Source: Lenzites betulinus (taxonomy: Eukaryota > Basidiomycota > Agaricomycetes > Polyporales > Polyporaceae). Taken from it: DNA of 64,000 bases. Below, piece by piece: positions 33,234 through 44,503 of the stretch (its first letter is position 1; every line of letters starts with the position of its first letter). The notes under the pieces were generated by a model. It saw nothing but the letters and a program-made list of their open reading frames with translations. It made no database searches and had not been told where the DNA came from. The stretch lies in assembly GCA_022264855.1 (NCBI GenBank), contig JABYQU010000044.1, positions 124,001-188,000 of the forward strand, given 5' to 3'. The position numbers were made by a program, and so were the translations under genes.

Positions 33234-33985
33234 GGTGTTTTATTTGGACGGCGAGCGCCGGGATCTCTACAGTTGGCCTGGGAAGGACGAGAAGAGTTAG
33301 TCCGATGGTCACTGACCGGCCCCGGTGCTGTGCACGACATCCTATAGCCTCCGAGGGCAGACAGCGCGACGGGGTGAGACGAACGTGTGCGCAAAGTGAC
33401 TGGCGCACAGCCTATGGCCTTACGTCTACTGACGCATGCATCTGAACAGCCCAGGCATACGGCACAACCTCGCGCAAGGACCGAAGAGGACAGCAGACAC
33501 TCACTGGCACCGGCGTTCCAGCAACGTACAGACTTGGGGAACCAGATGGACAGAGACGGTGGGAAGCAACCTCGTACGTGCGCGCCGCTCGGAAGATCGC
33601 AACTCTGCCGTCTTGCCGCGCAACAGTTTCATTGCCCCCTCGCGGTGCCAGGCGGCCTGATCGCAGACGCGGTCACGTGCTTTTCTTAATACCCAAGTCC
33701 ACGGCCTTGGCGAGTGGTGTTACATGAATGAGCGTTGAGGTGAATATAATCCAGACGACGATGTTTCAAAGGTCTGAGGTGCTTAAACGACACAGTGAGT
33801 TAGCGAGCCAAATTCCAGTAAAGCGGCCTCTGGCAAGCGATTAGATCTGCGAAGGGACCCCGGGGAGCGGCAAAAGAGCGGGCCGGCATGAACGCGTCTT
33901 GCATCGGCGGCGCCGGCGGCATGCTGCAGTGCGCCATATAGACGCGTCCCCTAACCCTTCCGTCTTTTCTCACTTGTCCTCCACC
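33234..33985. other. Divergent intergenic region
   Basis: 752 bp between the leftward TLC gene and the rightward DUF1776 gene, so it should contain both promoters. I see no TATA box at a usual distance and no convincing gene. Confidence 0.45.
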
Positions 33986-36162
33986 ATGCCTCTCGCGCTG
34001 CCCACGATTGATCAGATCGAGGACTATCTCCAGCAGGTCGAAGACGTCGTCCGCTCTTCTCTCTCCTCAGCTTCTCCGGATCTCTCTAGAGTCAGCGAAG
34101 CCGTTAACCGACTCTGGCAAGATGTCTTGCGACACAGTCCCCAGGTCATGCCTCCCCTCAAGGGTCTCGGAGCCTTTGAAGTACCACCACCGCCTCCCCC
34201 ACCTCCACCTCCGAGGTCCTTCTGGGAGCACACGGCTGATTGGGTCGCCGATCACCCGTGGCAGACCGCAGGACTGGGCGTAGGCATCATCGGGACTACC
34301 CTGCTTGTCGGATACGCATCTCCTCATATCCGCCGTCATGCAAGGGCTAGGAGAGCCAAGAAACATGTAACTGCCACAAGTGGAGAACGGAGACAGGTCG
34401 TCGGTATGTTACTCAGTGCGCGTGTCTGATATGCACCGATGCTGATTGGTTGCGTTCTAGTTGTCTTGGGCGGCGACTCTCCGCTCGGTCTGCCTCTCAT
34501 TCAAGACCTCGAGAAGAAGGGGCATATTGTCATTACCAGTGTAGCGACTCCAGAGGCTGTCGAGGAAGTCGAAAGCAAATGTCATGGCTATGTCCGTGCC
34601 CTCGTTCTCGACCCCACCGAGGTGAGTCTAGGCTGCTCAACTCTTGACCATCGATTCCTCTCTCTTCCTCTGTGCATTGAGTGGAGTCGTCGCAAGCTGC
34701 CACAACGGCGTACTCTTACTATGCTGCTTTAGAGCTGCATCCCAGCAGGGAGATCTGCTAGAGTGTCTGGGAAGCATACCCTGCGGCAGGACAGCGAAGA
34801 GTAGCTCATAGACATAAGCACATAGCACATGGGGATCCCTGAGATGATTGGGAAAACGTCCGGAAACTCTGCTTTCCCCTAGACTTCGCCCCAGAATCAG
34901 GCGGCCTCTATGCATCTTGTTCACGCCGTTCTCGATGCTGACATCATTTCCAGCCGGATATGATTCCGTACTTCCTCCGCTCCCTTGCCTCGACCATGTC
35001 CCGCCGGTTCCCTATCACGGCCGCCGGCGACCCGCACGCGCTACCCACGACTCACCTCTACGTCCACTCCGTGGTCTCACTTCTGTCACTACCCTCACAT
35101 AACATTACCCCTCCACCCGGGCCGTTTGAGCAACTCGATGTGCACGGGGACTATTTGCCCTATCTCCAAGTGACGCATGTCGTCCCGCTCCAAGTCTTGC
35201 AAGCGCTGCTCCCCCTCCTGCGCACCTCCCCCGCGCGAGCAAAGGACGCACGCGCCAATGGTCTCGGGTGGCAGAGCATCGTGGTATGCCTGCCCTCGAC
35301 GGACGCGCGCGTCGGGCTGCCGTTCGCGAGCGCACAGGCGATGAGCGCCGCTGCGACGCTCCGCGGTGTCGATGTGCTGCGGCGCGAGATCCGCGCAGCT
35401 GGCCTCGCGAGTCTCGGCGCGGACTCGGAAGTCGGCGCGGCGATGCGCAACATCAAGGTCACCGTCGTGGACGTTGGTGTCGTGGGGCCCGTCGCGGCGG
35501 ACGAGACTACGGCGGACCTTGGGAGCGTCGTGCGCGAATGGACGCCGTCAGAACAGGCTGCGTATGGGACGGCGTTCGGGTCGATGCTGGAGCACGGCGC
35601 GCACAGGGCGCTGCGCAGACGGCCGAGCCATGTCACGAACTTCGTGAACACGGTCGGGGACGTAGTCAGCGGGGGGCGAAAGGGGCATTTCACGTGCTCG
35701 AATGTCGTACTCCGATGGGCACTGGGGTCGTTCCACGAGCTGGTCCGCGGGGACCGAGTTGTAGTCGGAGCCGGTGGTATGTGCTTCCCCCGACTCAACG
35801 CGGACTGATCGCTCACTGTATATTTAGCTGGGACGTACGCCGTTGCGTCTTACCTCCCCGCATTTTGGCTCGATACCCTCCTGAATATCCCATACCTCAT
35901 CGTCGCTATCCGGAACGCCCTCCTCCCCATTCCCCCACCCGTCATCGGCGTATTGCCTCCTGTGGAGCCTGCCAACTCCCCTGCCCAGGCTCAGCAACAC
36001 CCCGCTGTACCGGGGACGATCCACGAGAAGCACGAAGACCCCGAGAGCGAACACGAGCACAGCGCATCCGAGACGGGCAGCGAAGCGGATGTGGAGAGCA
36101 ACTCGGGCGTGAGCGAGTCCTGGGTCAGCCTGAAGACCCAGACCGCGCTCAATCAGGCTTGA
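33986..36162 (+). CDS. DUF1776 family protein (SDR-like, membrane-anchored)
   Basis: A multi-exon gene. It starts MPLALPTIDQIEDYLQQVED with a helical N-terminus, then a proline run (EVPPPPPPPPPPRSFWEH). A predicted membrane segment follows (WQTAGLGVGIIGTTLLVGYA) and then a basic stretch (HARARRAKKH). After splicing comes VVVLGGDSPLGLPLIQDLEK, a Rossmann-like nucleotide-binding start, then PDMIPYFLRSLASTMSRRF and SIVVCLPSTDARVGLPFASA. The last exon has a second hydrophobic stretch (YLPAFWLDTLLNIPYLIVAI) and an acidic tail ending KTQTALNQA. This order fits the fungal DUF1776 family, related to short-chain dehydrogenases but without an established reaction. The intron at 34622-34954 is unusually long (333 nt). 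Confidence 0.78.
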
Positions 36163-37023
36163 GCTATCGGAGTCGGGGGATCCATCATCTGTGCTTGACA
36201 TTCTTGAGGAAGGACTCCGGGGGTTATGATGTAAGTTATGTATGACTGTGTTTCGTGCTCCAGACCGGTGTAACAGTTAATGCTTGTACAACGCCGCTCC
36301 GTGTATATCAAACGTCCAATCCCACCTCCTTCCCCTTTATCCTATCCACAGTGCCACGCTACTATGCTTCGACAGCAAGGCTTACGGTCTGCGACTGCTC
36401 TTCGGAAACTTCTTCCAGGCCATCAATTTCACTCTGGGCCGCCGACACAGCGCACGTAAAGCCCTTGCGCATTTCTTAATGGGCTATACGTTGGCACGTT
36501 TCTCTGCGCCAGGCTGTGGATGACAAGTCGTTGAAAGCGGTGCATGACTGCGACATAGCGGGGACTAGACTTGCAGGGGATGGCTTGCTGCAGACAGGGC
36601 CTGGCTGGCCGGGGATTCGGGAACTAGTCGTGGTAAATGGCTCTCCCAGCCTGTTGCGGGAGTCGCGTCTGTTGCCGCCCATTCGAGCCCATAGTTTGGC
36701 GCATTTAGTCTACGATACCATCATCGTCGTATCCCGGGAACATGGTGCGGGGTGGATATAACAAGCCTCACCTGCACTCCTTGTGCGGCTCCCAAGAGTT
36801 GTGGGTCCGCGTTGGTCCTCTGCTAGCCACGTGAGCGTTATGGTACTACCGAATAGTGAGTTGCGGATTACGTTTGTCGATCTACCACCACCGGGCCTAG
36901 CTGGAGACCACTCAAAGACCTGGATGTAAGTCATGGAACCACTGGCAATCCATCGGAGCACTGATTACTGAGTAGTGCAGTTAGCTCCACCATAGTAGTA
37001 GCCCTCGAGATCTCTCGCATATC
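36163..37023. other. Unassigned region between DUF1776 and cyclic phosphodiesterase genes
   Basis: 861 bp. Open stretches occur on the forward strand, for example a frame with VYDTIIVVSREHG near 36720 and a 29-codon frame starting MVLPNSELRITFVD at 36840. A candidate mitochondrial-type leader (MLRQQGLRSATALRKLLPG) starts at about 36363. I could not join these into one reading frame. A degraded or unrecognised gene is possible. Confidence 0.35.
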
Positions 37024-37721
37024 ATGGGTAAGCCCCGCGCACTTGTACCTGCCCTCGTCTACCGCACCATACTAACGCTCCCGCTCTCTCAACAGGGATC
37101 TCACTGTGGCTCGTCCCGCGCCCCTCTCAAGCAGCCCAAATCGCGCTCACAATGCGCATCCACCCACCTGCGCGCCCCTGCTCCCCCGCGTCCTTCCCCT
37201 CTTTCCACCCGCACGTCACTCTCGCGTCAGCATCGGGCGCCGACGCCCCCACCGCGCTGCGCGCCGCCATCCCTGCTGCGCAACGCGCGGTGCCCGTGCG
37301 CTTCGCGTCGCTGGAGGTCGGGCCGCGCTACTTCATGTCAGTGTACGTCGCGGTACATAGCGCGGAGGGCTCTCCGCTCGAGGAGCTGCGCGCGCGGCTC
37401 CGCAAGGTGCTTGGTGAGGACGCAATCCCGCCCGTACCTCACCTCTCGCTGTACTATATCGACGATGCGGACGCGGGGCAGCGGGAACGCACGGCGGAGA
37501 CGCTGAGGAGCGAGCTACGCGTGCTCGAGAGCGGGCCGCGCGAGGGCGGGGATCGGGGCGTGCGGCTGATGTGTATGGACGAGGAGGCGGAGGTGGAGGA
37601 TGGGCAGGAGCGCGTGGTGGATATTCTGGACGGGTTCGATGGGGAGGAGATATGGGTTGTCAGATGCGAGGGGCCGGTGCGGGGATGGGAGGTTCTAGAG
37701 AAGATCGCCCTTACTGCGTAG
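37024..37721 (+). CDS. CPD1: 2',3'-cyclic-nucleotide 3'-phosphodiesterase (CPDase)
   Basis: Two exons. The first coding exon is only four bases (ATGG), then a GT...AG intron, then the long exon beginning GISLWLVPRPSQAAQIAL. The protein is a 2H phosphoesterase: two catalytic H-x-T/S motifs are present, FHPHVTLAS near residue 40 and VPHLSLYYIDD near residue 115. It ends EVLEKIALTA at about 205 aa. Yeast and plant relatives hydrolyse ADP-ribose 1'',2''-cyclic phosphate, a by-product of tRNA splicing. The match is by motif and length. The tiny first exon is supported by the perfect MGISLWLVP start, typical of the family. Confidence 0.85.
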
Positions 37722-37916
37722 TATCTGTGAGGGGCGCACTTACGCAATGGGTGCAAGCTTACAGCTGATACGGTGCCACCAGACCTTCTGAGAGGTTTAT
37801 TCGCCGCCTCCGAGCATGGCTGTTTAACAAAGCCGTTGAACAAATGAACTGCCATATTTGGGGCGCTTAGCGACAATAGCCATTGTTCTGAACGGGCGCT
37901 ACCGACGACAGCCTGT

Positions 37917-38781
37917 CACGGCAAGCATAGGCATTTTGCAGGCCCCCTGACACGCCCATGGAATGACCTCCACAGCTTTGGTGGCATTAAACCTCCTTGA
38001 CGATGTAATTAAGCTAGCCATTGATCATTCCAATATAATACCTTCAATTATGACCGTCCACGAGGAATATAAGCTTTGTTGTGCTTTGGAAGCACTCTGG
38101 GATGTGTGCGGAATCTGACATGTCGCGGGCGCGTCACTGTACAATGAATAATATAGAAATATAGTCTTTCGAGCACAAGGGAAGCGACCAGGAACGGCTC
38201 ATTTCGATACACGAGGAAGTATCGGTGTCGCGTTGCGTGGAATGTCTTTGTCACGGAACATTGCAAGTCACAAGACATTTCAAAAAAATCGATGAATTCC
38301 AGTGGACGTTGAATTTCCTTGGTACTTCAAATGTAATTCCTTTGTTCGATTGGAATCTTCTTGACATTTGAAGTACCAAGGAAATTCAACGTCCACTGGA
38401 ATTCATCGATTTTTTTGAAATGTCTTGTGACTTGCAATGTTCCGTGACAAAGACATTCCACGCAACGCGACACCGATACTTCCTCGTGTATCGAAATGAG
38501 CCGTTCCTGGTCGCTTCCCTTGTGCTCGAAAGACTATATTTCTATATTATTCATTGTACAGTGACGCGCCCGCGACATGTCAGATTCCGCACACATCCCA
38601 GAGTGCTTCCAAAGCACAACAAAGCTTATATTCCTCGTGGACGGTCATAATTGAAGGTATTATATTGGAATGATCAATGGCTAGCTTAATTACATCGTCA
38701 AGGAGGTTTAATGCCACCAAAGCTGTGGAGGTCATTCCATGGGCGTGTCAGGGGGCCTGCAAAATGCCTATGCTTGCCGTG
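37917..38781. repeat. Giant inverted repeat (865 bp palindrome, 417-bp arms, 31-bp spacer)
   Basis: The left arm (37917-38333) and right arm (38365-38781) are reverse complements wherever I compared them, including identical 76-codon frames on opposite strands (38048-38278 reverse, 38420-38650 forward). The spacer is 38334-38364. The match breaks at the same distance on both sides. TGT abuts both ends and could be a 3-bp target duplication. The arms are more AT-rich than the surrounding genes. The 76-codon frame (starts MSCDLQCSVTKTF) matches no family known to me. It may be a foldback element, a recent inverted duplication or an assembly artefact. Confidence 0.9.
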
Positions 38782-39179
38782 TGTTTCCCTCCCCTCATGC
38801 CAGTGAGCAGTCCAAACTCGCGTCAGATCTCAGCATCCTTCCACGCGACGAACAGTCGCAAGGATGGTTCTTGAGCGAGAACGTAGTCGCCTATGCCACA
38901 TGGTGGTACAAGAAACGTAAGACATGCACTGATCAAATGTTAGCGGCGCTTAGTAATCATACAAGGCCGATTGTCTTTCAACCCTTTCAGACAACAAAGG
39001 CCGCCAGGACAAAAGGAACGCCAATCCCAGTGCATCCCTTCCGGGCCCTGTACCACGCTTGTTTGAACCCAGGCTCGCTAATGCACACTATATATTGTTC
39101 CCCTGGCCTGCTCGGGCGGATTGACTCCCCCGCCTTTAGTGAGCGGCTTTGAACGGTTTCTCTCTCTTTTCTCGTTAAG
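38782..39179. other. Arrestin promoter region
   Basis: 398 bp between the palindrome and the arrestin-like gene. A TATATATT element at 39089-39096 lies about 88 bp upstream of its ATG. A forward frame running out of the right arm (RVFPSPHASEQSKLASD..., to about 38930) looks weakly protein-like but cannot be assigned. Confidence 0.4.
39089..39096 (+). promoter_or_regulatory. TATA box of the arrestin-like gene
   Basis: TATATATT, about 88 bp upstream of the ATG at 39180. Confidence 0.45.
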
Positions 39180-41026
39180 ATGCTGGACGACGCATTGAAC
39201 TCGCCATCCTTCTATCAGTCTCTGAGGCAGACTGTGGCTGATCTAGCCATGACTCCATGCAAGCTTGAGCTTGACGTACTGCCGCTCGATAGCGTTGACA
39301 TGTACGGCGAGCCCGACAGGAAGTAGGTCTCACAGTCGACTTCGCGCTTTGCAATTTGATACTGACTTGGAGAATCTAGCTCCGCGTACTCTCTAGCCGG
39401 CCATGTCGAGGTCAAGTTGACGCCACCTACCAGCCTCCTGTATGATCCGCCAGCTAGCGAGGAGCGGCTCGTACTCGAGTCTCTCGTCCTCACCTTTGAG
39501 GGCCAGAGCGAGCTACTGTCCCCCGAAACAGGATACGGCGCATGTCGCATAGTCGAGTTCTCGCAGGAACTCCTGCAGAACGGCCCCGTCGAGGTCGGTC
39601 ACTACTGGGACGAGAATCTGCGCGATCCTCAGCGCTGGCTCGTCACCTTCAACCTCGCCGTCCCTGGCTGGCTTCCTCCCTCTTGCTATACTACCTTTGT
39701 AGACCCCTCCAGGAGGGAACCGGAGGTCAGCTATCGTCTATCGGCCAAGGCGACGTACCGGGACATGAGGCCCGGCTCATCGAAGTCTCTTCGATCGCTG
39801 TGCTATGGATACTCCAAGCTGCCCAGTACGCAGACCACGACGTCGCCTTTGGCCGCCGTCAAGATCAACCGTTTCACCATTCCCCCACCCTCACACGCTC
39901 TCGCCACGTCTGAGTTCACCCAGTTCCCCTTCCACAGCGTCGAGTACGCTGGCTCGGTCAAGGGCTCGTCTAAGATCCCCGCTGAGGTCCTGTCCAAACT
40001 TCGCGTCCTCGCCTATCTGCCCGAGCACATTCCAACCGACTCCGATAGCTTTCCCCTCTTCATCAGGCTACGGCCTGAGAACCTCACGAAGGACGAGCGC
40101 AAGCGGCTGTTGTTGCCGAAGCTCTCTGTGAGCGCTTCGCAAACTGAGGTACTGCGGTAAGTAACCACGCACGCTGCCCTTCCGAGTTGCGCTGATGAAT
40201 CTTCTTTAGATCCTCGCTCTCCAAGAAGTATGCGGAGAAGTGGCCTGTGCCTGCTCCCTGCGAGCAGCATCCCAGGAGGCCAGTGCAGACTCGCCGTCGG
40301 GACGTGCGCGATTATGAGTGTGCCCTCATGCTCACGACGTCACCAAACGCTACCTCCCACTCGACCCGGTCAATCCTCCCCCAAGAGTATCCTGAGTACT
40401 TCGACCTATGCGGTTCCGGCGATGGCTTCGCGGCGGCCGCCTTCGACGATCCCACCTCGTGGATCCAGATGCGTCTGGACGTGCCTTTCTGCCACGTCTT
40501 GAGCGACAAGAAGGATCGGCACGAGGCAGCCCCTGTTCAAACTCTGCGCCCCACGGAGTCTGGCCCTTTGCTCAGTGTCTTCCACACGCTGGACGTTGCC
40601 CTTACGTGCACGTACGATCTGTCGGCCGGCGAGGAAGCGAACGTTGCGACGGAGGAGCTCCGGCTCTCCCTTCCTCTCAGCTTTGTTCGCCTGCCGCGTG
40701 CAAATGCCCGTCTCTCTCTTGACGACTCCCTTTTGGCCGCAGTTCCTATCCCCTCTTATGCGGACGCATCGGCAGAGTGCGGGGCCATCAACATGCGGGA
40801 GGCGGCATTCCAGCCCGCGAGCCTCCCGTATGCGCAGGCCTTGCCTCCCTATAACCAGCTCTTCCACCCGAACGGCATGCTCCGGGAAGACCCCACCCCG
40901 CTCCCTCGCTACACTCGCGACCCCAAGGACGCCGAGGACCCGCCACCACCGCCAGTTGTCTGCAAGCAGACGCCTCCAACCAAACTCTCAATTCCTGCCT
41001 CTTCCGAACTGGCTTCATCTGCTTGA
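39180..41026 (+). CDS. Arrestin-like (alpha-arrestin family) protein
   Basis: Three exons. It starts MLDDALNSPSFYQSLRQTV. The first splice gives DRNSAYSLAGHVEVKLTPP. The N-terminal arrestin fold shows VLESLVLTFEGQSELL and IVEFSQELLQNGPVEVG, then GWLPPSCYTTFVDP with VSYRLSAKATYRD. The middle and C-terminal halves include KINRFTIPPPSHAL, FHTLDVALTCTYDLSAG and LRLSLPLSFVRLP. Near the C-terminus are LPPYNQ and LPRYTRD, two LPxY motifs that can bind WW domains of Rsp5/NEDD4 ligases. Fungal alpha-arrestins are adaptors for ubiquitylation and endocytosis of transporters. Total about 590 aa, ending ASSELASSA. Assignment is by fold-like sequence pattern and motifs; the cargo is unknown. Confidence 0.72.
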
Positions 41027-41818
41027 GCTCGATTCTCTTTCCCGCCGCCTTCGTTCCCGTCCGTACATCCCCTCCCCTGTATCCGATATACGCCACATTA
41101 GTGTACTCCTCATACTACGTCCCCTTCCGCGCGCCGCATGAGCCCACCTTCCTTCGCATTCGAACTCATTCCGCGCTGGCTATGATCCCTCACGCTTCGC
41201 TCGATCCTGTAGCCCTACCCTCACTGTCTCGCCTGCCTGTTCGACTGCTGTGCATTTCGCTTTGTATCATTAGAAGCTTCGTAGACAAATATCGTCAGCA
41301 TCCCTGAGATCGTCCATCCACCGTGACCCAGATTCGTACGAGGTACGCGGGTTGATCCCGCGAGACAAAAGTTAGAAGGTTAGTAGATCCCCGTGCGGTC
41401 CAGGAACGCCGTGAACGGTCAAGTTTAGAGAATGAGGAGAGGCGGTGCCGATTGGGCGTCTTACTGCGGGCGCTTGTGATGGTGGCGACCCAGCAGAGCA
41501 ACGACTGGCGACGACCCGCTCTCTCTCGACCGCGACGTCCACTTCGCATCCGTGTCCGTCGTCCTTTCCTTCGTCCTCGACATCTGCAACAGCGCGCAGG
41601 TATGTACGATGCTCGGTCGCTCCGTGCCCTTCCCATCCTCCCCCTCCTCACCGTCCCCCCTGCGTTGCCCCCAGAGCACATACACATCACCCCGACCTCC
41701 TGTTCCAAGCCTCCTCCCCGCCCTCGTCCTCCCCAAGCATAGCTCTCTGTCCCGTCCACTGTCCCACAGGCCCTGACGCCCCCCTCCGTCCGTTCCTGAC
41801 CACACTATTTCCCGAATA
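41027..41818. other. Intergenic region with probable 5' UTR intron of the KH gene
   Basis: 792 bp. A GTATGT donor at about 41600 (after GCGCAG) and a pyrimidine-rich acceptor CCCACAG ending at about 41769 fit an intron in the 5' UTR of the downstream KH gene. The open frames on the reverse strand here are antisense shadows. Confidence 0.45.
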
Positions 41819-43245
41819 ATGCCAGAAGCCGACACCCGGAAGCGCTCCCGCTCGCCCTCTGACAGTGAACAGCCAAAGCACAAGCGTGCCAACACTGGCG
41901 TCACGAATGATTCACATCGTTCCAACCATTCTGCTCCTGTGTCCGCCGACGTGAAGATGGAGTCTCGCGCTGACGACACCGCCGCGTCAACGCCGGACGC
42001 TTCCCATCGCTCTGACAAGGGCCCCATGGACACCACCGACCGCGCGTCGGCCGAGGCTTCAGCCGATGCCCAAGGCGACGAGTCGGCGACGACATCTGCA
42101 GCACCCAGCAGCTCTGGGCAGCCGACGCCTCCCGCTTCCAACATACACATGCGTTCCCTTATCGTCACTCAGGACGCGTCTATCATCATAGGCAAAGCAG
42201 GCTCGCACGTCAATGAGATCAGAGAGAAGAGCGGAGCGCGCGTCGTTGTTTCCGAAAGCATCCCAGGCAACCCGGAGCGTATCCTGAACGTCAGTGGTCC
42301 TTTGGACGCGGTTTCGAAGGCATGTGGCGCATACACTGTGCTCTGTAGTATTCAGGCTAACAGCGCTCCAGGCATTCGGCCTCATCGTCAGGAGGATCAA
42401 CGACGAACCTTTTGACAAACCCTCTGTCCCGGGGAGCCGCGCCGTGACCATCAAGTTCATGATTCCCAACTCTCGCATGGGCTCCGTCATTGGCAAGGGC
42501 GGAACCAAGATCAAGGAAATCCAAGAGGCCAGCGGTGCCAGGTTGAATGCCAGCGAAACAATGCTACCGGGATCCACGGAGGTGCGCTTGCTTGCTGTCG
42601 AGTCAAAGCCTGGTCTTATATCCCGCTCCAGCGGCTGTTGAGCGTGTCCGGTGTCGCTGATGCGATACACATCGCCACCTACTACATTGGCAACATCCTT
42701 ATTGAGGCAAACGAGCGCATGCCCACGACCAACAACTCCTCATACCGGCCGTCAAGTTATCAGTCATCGACGTCTTCTTCTACGCGGAGGCCGCCCTTCC
42801 AGGGATCGTCGTATGTTCCCGGTTACACACAACAGCAACCGCAACAGCAGCAGAACCCCTACGCTGCCGCGGGCACTCCCTCATCCCAGCTGCAGACGCA
42901 GCAGATTTACATCCCGAACGACCTTGTTGGATGTATCATCGGGAAGGGTGGGGCGAAGATCAACGAAATTCGCCAGATGAGCGCAAGCCAAATCAAGATC
43001 ATGGAACCTGGTGCAGTCGGCATAGGTATCAATGGCGCTCCCGCGCCTGCTGGGAGCGAAGGCGAGCGGTTGGTCGTCATCACTGGCCAGCCACCCAACA
43101 TTCAGATGGCGGTGCAGCTTCTGTACTCGGTGCGTCGTGCCCTGCTGCATAGTGCATTAACAAAGATGTTCATGTAACTATCACCATGCAGCGTCTGGAG
43201 CAAGAAAAACAGAAGCAGCTGCGCCAACAAACGGCCCATGTTTGA
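41819..43245 (+). CDS. Triple KH-domain RNA-binding protein (PCBP/Rnc1/PBP2-like)
   Basis: Four or five exons. A charged, disordered N-terminus (MPEADTRKRSRSPSDSEQPK, a likely nuclear signal) is followed by three KH domains. Their GxxG loops are IIIGKAGSHVNEI (about residue 120), SVIGKGGTKIKEI (about residue 225) and CIIGKGGAKINEI (about residue 365). Between KH2 and KH3 lies a Ser- and Gln-rich linker with QQQPQQQQNPY. The product ends QLRQQTAHV. This arrangement (two close KH domains, a long linker, a third KH) matches poly(C)-binding proteins and yeast Pbp2/Hek2 and fission yeast Rnc1, which control mRNA stability and localisation. All three GxxG motifs are intact, so RNA binding is likely. 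Confidence 0.88.
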
Positions 43246-44503
43246 AGCGTCTACGGCTGACGTGTCGTGTACTCTCTTCGTCGTGCTCTCGTCCCCTTGT
43301 CTCTTGAAAGCAAACCCCTTGGGACCAACATGCGGTCCTTCCCTAGCTCATTCCCATTCTTCAATTGCCCATCTCCGTCGACTGTAGTATGCTCTCCGCT
43401 GCTATCCTATTTAATCTGATGATCTCCCTGCTGTGTGCTGTGCCGCCGCCCATCCACCTCCACCCCTCCTCACATGCCAGTCCAAGCACCGAAAGAATTG
43501 CTGTCCCTCCCCGCTCCTATCGTATCATCGTCGTGCCTCATTTCTAGGGATTATATGTTGCTGTCTTATTGAATGTCTAATATAGTACATGCGAACTAAT
43601 GCGTGCCTCCGCTCATGAGAGTAATCCGTTCAGCCAGCGCGATTTCACTCAAGGCTCGCGGCAGATCATAAAGTTGCCAGTTCTCCCCTTGCTTTACATC
43701 ATTTCTATTGTTAACGGGTCATCCGCAGGTCGCCGAGGGTTTTCAAATTCCACAGCACCTACGAATGCCACAAAAACAAATCTGCAAGGTTTGACATGGA
43801 GACACACAGCGATGACACGGAATGCCCAAGGCCGATTCATCATAGACGCAAGGACCGATCCCGTATTGCATACGCCGTACCCGGTTTCAGCGCTCTCCAC
43901 GAGCGACACGCCGCAGGCGGTGCGCGGAGGGACTGTATTGCAGCGTTAGCAATATTTGCTGTTCGCATAATATAGCCGCCAGATGTTGAACACAGCACAC
44001 CGCTTTACAGCACATCGAACTTCTGAACGATCCAGCATCGTCATTATGAAAGTGTACGTATCAAACTGGACGTTCTTCTCGCGGACCAAACTGACCACTG
44101 AGCAACCTTGTAGGGGCAGGGGCGCGTATGCACGTAATGTTTCGGCGCGCTACTCAGTGCTGGCGCTGTTTCGGGGTGGACTCAGAAGACCGCCTGCGGC
44201 GCCTGGTCCGCCTCACGGAAGACCCTATTCACAGGGTCCGGCGACATCCGGATACCTTGTAGGTTTAAACCTACAATTTCCACGGCAGGAGCTTCCACGG
44301 CATTGATTTCATTGATACGCGGAGCGTGGGGGATACTTATGAAAGGACCTGCCCTCAGAACGGTAGCGACGACTGAACCCTCCCCGCGCCAGGACCTGCC
44401 AATACGCTCGTTCACACGCGGTAAAGGTAAACGGACGGTGCGTCACATGAGGCTGCTTACGTCCATATTCAACGTTCAAGGCTGATATACGTGTCCTCAG
44501 GCC
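43246..44503. other. Long intergenic region with a 20-bp perfect palindrome
   Basis: About 1.26 kb between the KH gene and the fucosyltransferase-like gene. At 44257-44276 lies a perfect 20-bp palindrome centred on TTTAAA. A forward frame (43599-43949) and a reverse frame (44182-44415) are open for 77-116 codons but carry no recognisable motif. I call no gene. Confidence 0.45.
44257..44276. repeat. 20-bp perfect palindrome
   Basis: Each half-site is TTGTAGGTTT, meeting at the centre of TTTAAA with no spacer. It lies about 230 bp upstream of the ATG at 44504 and could be an operator-like site or chance. Confidence 0.6.

Noticed and set aside
38048..38650. Two identical 76-codon proteins on opposite strands
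   Set aside because: They are the two arms of the palindrome. The sequence has no family match and no splice structure, so I treat it as part of the repeat.
38782..38930. Possible transposase-like tail (VFPSPHASEQSKLASD)
   Set aside because: I compared it with the hAT C-terminal dimerisation pattern, but the hallmark residues are absent; too short to assign.
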